DNA of 64,000 nt from Gnetum montanum (lineage: Eukaryota > Streptophyta > Gnetopsida > Gnetales > Gnetaceae): positions 15,234 to 79,233 of the forward strand of contig MNCI01003401.1 in the NCBI GenBank assembly GCA_015680685.1, read 5' to 3'. Below, one piece after another: positions 57,216 to 64,000 of the stretch (position 1 is the stretch's first letter; the number at the start of each line of letters is the position of its first letter). A program made the position numbers and the translations under genes. The notes beneath the pieces are model-generated. The model searched no databases, had not been told where the DNA came from, and saw only the letters and a list, made by a program, of their open reading frames with translations.

Positions 57216-57640
57216 AGCTCATAGAAACACCCATTCTACAAGCTCCTGACTGGTCCAAACCATTCCACATAATGACTAATGAGTCCAACTATGCTTTAGG
57301 AGATGTACTTACATAGTTAGATGACCAAAAACATCCTTATTACATCCACTGTGCAAGTAGGAGTATTGCTAGTGCATAACTCAACTACACTACAACAGAG
57401 AAAGAATTAATGATTGTAGTGTTTGCACTAGAAAAATTTAGGTACTATGTCTTGGGCTATAAGGTATTCATACACACGGATCATAGTGTAATAAAGTTCC
57501 TAATGAATAAACCAATGGTAAGCCCTCGCATCATACGATGGCTTGTAATCTTACAAGAGTTTGATCTTACGATGATCGATCGTAAAGGCACCAAGAATGT
57601 AGTTGCTAATCATTTATCTCGGTTTCTATGGGACAACAAA
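57216..57640 (+). pseudogene. RNase H relic of element C
   Basis: SKPFHIMTNESNYALGDVLT has TNES in place of catalytic IDAS. EKELMIVVFALEKFRYYVLGYKVFIHTDHSVIKFLMNK is open from 57410 and keeps Glu and the HTD Asp. Confidence 0.78.
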
Positions 57641-58891
57641 GAGGATGAGTATCCAATTTTTGATTATTTCCCAAATGAACTCCTCTTTGTAGGTGTAGTG
57701 AATAATCAATTAACCATGGAGACAAATTGGTATAGTAGTATTCTCATCTATCTCCTTACACAACAAACACCACAAGGGTTTGACACTAAAAAGAAATAAC
57801 AGTTTCTTCACCGAGCCAAGTATTTTATGGAAATCAATGGGAAACTTTACAAAGTATGTCCTGATGGCTTGGTTTGATGGTGTGTTCCCAATGAAGATCA
57901 ACTATGAGTTCTCCAAGATGCTCATGAGGGTCCTTATGGGGGTCATTATGCTGGGAGATGAATAGCCATTAAGATCTTGCTTGCATGATATTATTAGCCT
58001 ATATTGTTTCAGGCTGCACATCATTTCATTCAATCTTGTGAGCACTACCAACGTGATGGGGGGATGACTGCAAGAATGGAGGGTCCACAACAATGGATTC
58101 AACCGTTAGAACCCTTCGACATATAGGGATTGATTTTATGGGGCCCATTACAGTAATGTCCAATGGAAAAGCTTATATTATTGTTACCGTTGATTACCTT
58201 ACCAAATGGGTAGAAGTAGCTGCTATTAAGGATTGTACATCATCCACAACTGCACAATTTGTTCAACAACAAATCGTAAACAGGTTTGGTATGCCTTGTG
58301 CACTTATTTCAGACAATGGTACACACTTCACAAGTGCGAATTTTCAAAAATTAATGCAACGCTTAGGGGTTGAGCACAAACTGAGTACACCATATCACCC
58401 TCAAGCGAATGGTCAAGCCGAAGTCACCAATAGGGAGATTACGAAGATATTAACAAGAAGCATTAGCAAGTTTAGGTGAGACTGGAGCACTAAACTGAAT
58501 GATGCTCTTTGGGCATACTGCTCCACATGGAAACTCCCTATAGGATACTCTTCCTATGAGTTAGTGTATGGTAAATTACTAATGCTTCCCATTCAAACTG
58601 AGCTCTGTACACTATCCACGGCAAGTGACCTCAACCTTGACCTCAATCTAGCACAAAAACAATGATTGATGATCCTTAACCTACTATATGAGAACTGATT
58701 GGCCGCCCTGTCATCTAACAAATTGCACAAGGCCTTCAATAAACAATGTCATGACCTAAGAATTAGGAAGGTTAAATATCAACTAGGAGATAAGATTCTC
58801 TACTAGAATCCCACACATGTGCCATAATGCACCAAATTTCAAATGCTATGGGAAGGACCTTATGTCATCCATGCAACTTTTCCTTTAGGGA
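57641..58891 (+). pseudogene. Integrase relic of element C, truncated by element E
   Basis: Linker DNKEDEYPIFDYFPNEL; zinc region HEGPYGGHYAG..FIQSCEHYQRDGG with one Cys replaced. The core 58093-58479 is one open frame with GIDFMGP, CALISDNGTHFTSANF and TPYHPQANGQAEVTNREI, holding all three catalytic acids (D, D, E). After a stop the C-terminal part shows DALWAYCSTWKLPIGY and VKYQLGDKI, then LWEGPYVIHATFPLG, the GPY/F module. It ends at 58891 where the LTR of E begins. Confidence 0.85.
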
Positions 58892-59830
58892 TGATGAATC
58901 GTGGTTTGTCAGGTGCTGATATCAGACCCTTGTTAACTAGGTGTTGATATCGGACCCCTATTATCGGACCCTTGATATTTGATGAGTCTCAATATTGGAC
59001 CCTCGATATCGCACCTGTGATATCGCAACCTGACAAGCGATATCGTGTACATGATATCGCAGTTTCCCTGTGAGCCTATAAATACACAAGGGGCACACGG
59101 GAAATTCAGTAGTCAGTTTAGTATTAGAGTAGGATCTTTTTGTTAGTTTTTCCTCTCAACCCTTTTTCCCCAGTGCATGCTCGTAGTGTGATGATTGTAA
59201 TTGTACGACACCTTTATTCGAGTGTGACGTACTTGGACATGCACATGACTGGAAATAAAGATCGAGATTACTTCATCATTGCAACATTCACTTAGTTTAA
59301 TTATTTAATTGTTATTGTTATTTATTGCTTTCGTAGTTAATATCTCTTCATCCTAAACTCCTTAAACGTGGAATGAGTATGACTTAATCATGAGCATTCA
59401 AGTGTAACTACTTGGTATCCCAGTAGCATACCTAGGCCATGCTTTTGGTAATCCCAGTGGTAGTCGTGCACGAGGTCCAAGATGTATACGGATGATTAAG
59501 GAATGGATGCTCATCGTAATTAGGCTAGCTTAGATTCTCTCTCCTATTTCTTATTAGCTTAGACTCTCTCCCTTTTCCTCCTAACTTAATTAAAGTTATT
59601 TTCCATTGCCTCCAGGAGTAGCACTAGGTTAGAAACCACATCACACACCTCACTCTGGACTAAATCATATGTGACAAAGCAAATACTAGTCCAGGTGGGA
59701 AGATAGTGAACTGCGATTAGCGAGTAACTATCTAGATACAACAACTAGCCCGTCTGCGGAGTTCGACTGGATTGTGCATGAAACGCTCGTATTCATATGG
59801 TTGAGTGTAGGGGTACCTCGCCACTCATCA
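58892..59830 (+). repeat. 5' LTR of element E with GATATC array
   Basis: TGATGAATCGTGG to CCACTCATCA. About ten GATATC or related motifs at 58917-59065, TATA box CCTATAAATACAC at about 59077, TTTATTCGAGTGTGACG at about 59212, AATAAAGATC, and CTTGGTATCCCAGTAGC / TTTGGTAATCCCAGTGG at 59411-59460. Close to the LTRs of F. Confidence 0.88.
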
Positions 59831-59831
59831 T

Positions 59832-59850
59832 TGGCACTATTGTTGAGGAT
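59832..59850 (+). other. Primer-binding site of element E
   Basis: TGGCACTATTGTTGAGGAT, a decayed tRNA-Asp type site. Confidence 0.65.
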
Positions 59851-59959
59851 GGTGCTAGTTATCTAGATTAGTTACATCATACAAGATCATTGTAATAAAG
59901 TATTAATGATACATCTTTTAGAAAGAAGTAATTACAACAAGTCACACAAATTTACAACC

Positions 59960-62235
59960 ATGTCTCTCTCACAAGACTATGATAATGCAACAACCAGTAA
60001 GGAAATTCATTAGAGAACCAACGAACTATATGATGAAGATAAAGTTTGGAGTACTCAACCTTATGTAGGAGTCCCCTACATTCATGAACACCCCAATGAT
60101 GCTCAAAGACTTTCATCATCCAAATCTGACACCTCTAGTAAGGATGGGACATCCCATAGAACAAGGAGGCCCGAAAGGCCTAGGGCCTTCTTGATCACTA
60201 ATAAGAACTTATTTGGGGATGAGTGAAAGACTTAAAAAAGTCATAAAGAGTTTTATAGTTCCCTCTCTTCATCTACTCCTTCAACGTCAGAATGTGACAT
60301 GGATGACTATCTTTCAAGGGATCGACATAGAACTAAAAATCGAGCTCACAAAGAAAATCGAGAACGCCAACATGAACAAGGACAACATCATCTCAACTCG
60401 CAAACTCACAACCTACTTAGTGACGATGAACCCTTTCTGGCCACTAGGAGCCTAATGCCTATACAAGAGGCTGTTCGAATATCCCATAGGCATTGCAAGG
60501 AAATTAGTCTACCCAGGCTTGACTTAAACAACTTTCCTAAGTTTTTTGGAGGCTATGATTTAGATCCGCAATATCATCTACAAGCCTTCTACGATGCCTA
60601 TGTATGGAACAATATTGATAATGAGTGGCAAAAACTCAAGCTCTTTCCTATGACACTCATTGACCAAGAAAAAGTATGGTATAGGTCCCTAAAACCAAAG
60701 TAAATTTGACATTGGCCAACAATGGTAGAACTCTTCAACGAAAGATATCAAACTTATGCAAGAGTGTCAGCCTTGAGGAAACAAATCCAAGAGTGGAAAC
60801 AAGCACAACATGAACCCTTGGACATGGCCTTAAAGAGATATTATGCATTGTTAAACAACTACCCAAGCCATGAGTTCTCTAAGGAAAGGCTAATGTACCA
60901 CATTATTGATGGGCTCTGTAATGAAAAAAGGGAGACCCTAGGGATGTATGCATAAGGTCAACTATACAAGCTACGAACCCACCAACTTGAAGAGCTTATT
61001 AAGCGGGTAGCAAAAGAAGAAGGAGAAATGGCTAAATGGGAGAATGCTGAGAAATCTCAATAGGCCAAAAATCAACAAGGGCCCATGATTATGAAGAGGA
61101 GAAATCAACTTACCACAAGGAGGTGGAACCATCTTTGCCAATGCTACAGTCATTGGATGAAGTTGAGGCAAAGATCAATAGGATGATGGAATGGATACAT
61201 GAAAAATTTGGAGAATATGCCAAAATTATTGGAGATAGAGTTATGATGAACTAAGAAATAGGACAAAACACATTTCGACAATCAGAAAGAAGGGTTGAAG
61301 AAAATAAGAACTTAACTGCCAATCATACGTATCAATGTAACATTTGCCTATACAATCACCCCAAGGGCTAATGCCCAATCTTGTCACATTTACATGAGCA
61401 TTGGAAAGAATGTTACATCCAAACTTTGTGTAGAAATACTGTGTTCAATCACAGTGGCAACAATCCCAGTCGTGGGGGAGGCCATCCTCAAACTAGTTAC
61501 ACCCTTCATACCATCCAAACCTAAGTGCTTATCAAGTTCAATATCTTGTTTTCCCAACTGGGTCAACATCTTTTCTCTCACCACATTATTATTATTCTCC
61601 TTAATATTTTCAACCCATATCCTCTCCAATAGGGCCACCACCTCATGTACATGACACTTCTCCTCAATTTCAACATTTTCATCCTTCAACTCCTTCTACA
61701 TCGCCACCAAGTGTTCTAGAAGGTTTTGCACCACAACATCAACCCACGAATGTTACTTGTGATTCTACTATCAATAGTAGTGGGAATCCTCCAGAACATC
61801 ATAGGTGTCCCTTCTTTAGACATGATTGTAGAAAGGGACATCATAGTTCAGAAACCACTACATCTGGCAACTCAGCACAAGTCCAACACTGTGGTGCATC
61901 TTCCTCTTCAAACCCAACACTGCATGTTACCTTATCAGGGCCACCACTCAATACTCCAACAACCACGGGGCCCAATGAATATAGCCACATGGGGAGACAT
62001 GTTGATCCTTGCATACCATCTTACGGTCACAAGTACCATAGTGGGTCAACTTCTTATAAATTAACCACATGTTATAACTTGCCTCACTATGTCAACTCTA
62101 ATCAAGTGTGTGAACCCCAATGGGGTAAGTATGATCGAGTCCCAATATTTCCAACATGCAAGGATCTCAACCTTCCATTTATTAATTCTAGCCATGCTCA
62201 ACCATTTAGTTATGGGGGGTATCCCCCATTCTAAC
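59960..62235 (+). pseudogene. gag relic of element E
   Basis: ATG at 59960 (MSLSQDYDNATTSKE), fullest gag of the pol-less group, about 757 codons in length before breaks. N-terminal Ser-rich linker (kept here, lost in F); core ISHRHCKEISLPRLDLNNFPKFFGGYDLDPQYHLQAFYDAYVWNNIDNEWQKLKLFP in the open stretch 60299-60703; a second open stretch 60722-60955 (VELFNERYQTYARVSALRKQIQEWK). The knuckle at 61335-61373 is CNICLYNHPKG-stop-C, ligands kept. The Pro/Ser/His/Tyr-rich tail is readable in one frame at the end (61989-62234, to SYGGYPPF and a stop). The core is clearly related to gag of A, B and C (KRLDMNSIPRFEEGYN, HLQAFHDACALQNIENEW). Confidence 0.8.
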
Positions 62236-63675
62236 AATAGCAGAATTAATAAATATTTTCCTTTTCCTTAATTTTACCATTTTTTGTTTTCCAATTTTTC
62301 ATCTTTCAATTTATTGTTTTATCTTTTTGTCTTTTTGTCTTTTTGTCTTTTTATGAGAAATCTCATCTACGAATAAAAAACTCATGTGACTCGTTGGTTG
62401 AGGTGTTGTTCTATGCTATCAAGTCTCAGGTGACTAATTATTTGGATAGCGAGCCCACAACATCCATCCACCCATTCTATTAATAAGAGGTTCTACCTTG
62501 GGTACAATGATATTCCTAATCATTAAAACTTAAAGTAATCTTGTGTTCATTATACCCAAAGTGAAGAAGGGTGGACCAAGAGGGAATGGCGAGGGTGTGA
62601 CATCAAGGGGACTTGTGGATTCTTTTTGGTGACATCTGTAGGAGTTATCATGTAGCTTTGTTGTACTAAGATCCTTGTAGATCTAATGAAAAATGGGAGT
62701 AAGAGTAATCAAAAGACACTCAATCAAGGAAACTCAATGCTATTCTAGGGGGTCCCATTGGAAAGACATGCACCCATGCCTGAAGGTAGGCAGCTTCTCT
62801 AGCTTAAGCATTCATTCATTCAAAAAAAAAATGAAAAAAAAGAGCAAGAAGAGTGTGCCAAAGTGGCCACACAAAAAGAAAAAGAAAATATCAAGCTTAA
62901 AGTGCCACAAAGTAATTTTGAATCACTCCTCCCTTGAACAAAATACCAAGTGATTGTACACCTTGTTGTTGTGGTACTCTTATGGTTGTCCATCATGGGA
63001 TGAAACAATGCAATGTCACTGATTAGAGGAATTGACTTGGTCTTGATTTTGGAGCAACAGGAAAATGACAAATTAATCACATCCTACACTCAAGATTCAT
63101 TATGCCCTAGGTCAGCTACCTCATGTCCCAATCTCTGCAATCCCTTCTAGAATTTGCCTCATCTCACTGTTCATGTATTTGTGATTTGTGTCTTGTGTAG
63201 CATTGAATTCATACCTCATCATGGTGGTATCTACATGTGTATGTTTTTTGGAATTGGTGTGGATTACATTTAACCCTTCTAGTGCCTATGGAGATTTTAA
63301 GATGTGGTTACACAAGGGCATTATAGGTTGGAACCTGCTTAGGGGAGGATCCACTTGTGTGACTTTTGTAATTTGTACTTGTTGCACACCACCACATCAT
63401 TTTATACCCTCCAAGAACTTCATTGCCAAATCTATTCTTTCCTTTGTCATCATTTTATCAAGCATTCCTCAAAACCATTACGTGTCCTTTGATGTGTCAC
63501 CTAAACAAACTAGGTCTGGCATTAAACTTTTAGGGCAACTTCCTTGAAAAAAATTTCTAACTCTAAAATCATACTAAGTAAAGAATTCAAATTTATTAAA
63601 GGCAACAAGTCATGTATGAATTAGTTGAAATTCTCTCAATTACCTTACTAACAATTAATATTTGTGTGATTATAG
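62236..63675 (+). other. Non-coding 3' internal region of element E
   Basis: T-rich stretch 62250-62350, then shared blocks at 62594-62632 (GTGTGACATCAAGGGGACTTG), 62761-62788 (GAAAGACATGCACCCATGCC) and 63331-63360 (GAACCTGCTTAGGGGAGGAT). The frame at 63188-63547 has no recognised motif and overlaps block 3, so I treat it as chance. Confidence 0.5.
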
Positions 63676-64000
63676 ATGGCCCCTAAAAGAGGACAACAAG
63701 GAGGAACTTCTCAAGGTGCAATTGAATGCCTAGGGGAAGGCAGAGGCTAAGGACCTCATACAAAACATGCGGAGCAGGAGGCACAATCATTCAACATCCA
63801 TTAGGGAACTCCTGTCACTGCACGATCTAGCCAAGCAAAAGGTGGAGAGGTCAAGGCCCAAGCCTATGAAGAGGAACAACGGCTATTTGTGACATAGCAT
63901 GTCAAGGCCAATCAAGTGTTTCCTCAGCTGTCGTGTCCATGGGAAGTGCCAACTCCATAAAACATTGGAACATCAGCATGGATGGCTCATAATCCTTAGA
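63676..64000 (+). pseudogene. Second short frame of element E (partial)
   Basis: ATG at 63676 right after TTTGTGTGATTATAG. It opens MAPKRGQQGGTSQGAIE, followed by stops, and is homologous to 7068-6667 in F. The window ends inside it. Function unknown. Confidence 0.35.

Larger units (their letters stand above)
51902..58891 (+). mobile_element. Element C: gag-pol retrotransposon nested in D, cut by E
   Basis: It has a 5' LTR (51902-52698), PBS, gag, protease, RT, RNase H and most of integrase, all homologous to A and B. It breaks at 58891 within the integrase C-terminus, where the LTR of E begins. Its own 3' region and 3' LTR must lie beyond E, off the window, so the target duplication (ATATT at 51897-51901 on the left) cannot be checked. 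The start of the LTR is the least certain limit. Confidence 0.8.
58892..64000 (+). mobile_element. Element E: gag-only retrotransposon nested in C (runs off the window)
   Basis: Sister of F: 5' LTR 58892-59830, PBS, gag 59960-62235 and a 3' region colinear with F (minus 8480 down to about 6700). By comparison with F its 3' LTR should start roughly 150-300 bp past the window edge. No pol. Left target is AGGGA (58887-58891). Confidence 0.85.

Noticed and set aside
61389-61689. Frames on both strands over 61390-61689
   Set aside because: They overlap the gag tail of E, which aligns with gag tails of F and G in another frame.
63188-63547. 119-codon frame near the right edge
   Set aside because: It lies over conserved non-coding block 3 of element E, and the matching frame is not kept in F.

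Overview
This window looks like intergenic chromatin from a plant with a large, repeat-rich nuclear genome. A gymnosperm such as a conifer is my best guess, but that is inference. It is AT-rich, has plant introns and plant-type gene fragments, and is mostly old LTR retrotransposons. No bacterial, organellar or viral gene set is present. Nearly every long reading frame is a broken piece of a transposon polyprotein.

Layout. 1-1715: end of a minus-strand Ty3/gypsy chromovirus-like element (gag, Met-type PBS, LTR). 3052-14717 (-): element G, gag-only, split by the nested element F (5562-11534, -), also gag-only. 17290-26904 (+): element A, with gag, protease, RT, RNase H and integrase remnants. 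26910-39876: the only host-like island. It holds unrecognised minus-strand exons (about 29.3-30.6 kb), a plausible two-exon small gene (33535-33900, +), a STRUBBELIG-type receptor kinase pseudogene (about 34.5-37.9 kb, -), an aldo-keto reductase exon fragment (36784-36956, +) and three tRNA-derived SINE-like copies. 39882-49860 (-): element B, a full-length gag-pol relic inserted beside a LINE 3' end (about 49866-50595, -). 50833-64000 (+): a three-deep nest in which the leader of element D is interrupted by gag-pol element C, whose integrase is interrupted by gag-only element E, which runs off the window.

Elements A to G form one superfamily. They share LTR ends beginning TGATGA and ending TCATCA, and 5-bp target duplications where both ends are visible (ATAAG for A, GTTAC for B, CACAT for F, CTCTA/GTCTA for G). 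One base after the 5' LTR comes a primer site of the tRNA-Asp type (TGGCACCGTTGCCGGGGAC-like). Their gags are related. The tRNA-Asp PBS, the RT and integrase motifs and the C-x2-C-x3-H-x4-C knuckle point to the Athila-like side of plant Ty3/gypsy. A, B and C carry pol; E, F and G carry gag but no pol, so they would have needed enzymes in trans. Three short blocks in the 3' non-pol region are conserved in order in A, B, E, F and G, and are candidate shared cis signals. All visible pol copies are dead: the second catalytic Asp of RT is a stop in A and Asn in B, and C, which keeps it, is full of frameshifts.

Assembly caveats: N runs at 22992-23354 and 34740-34896, and single Ns at 17789, 19416 and 35199. 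The first two single Ns mark a loss of roughly 200-270 bp relative to sister copies. The last bounds a contig that appears to be flipped.
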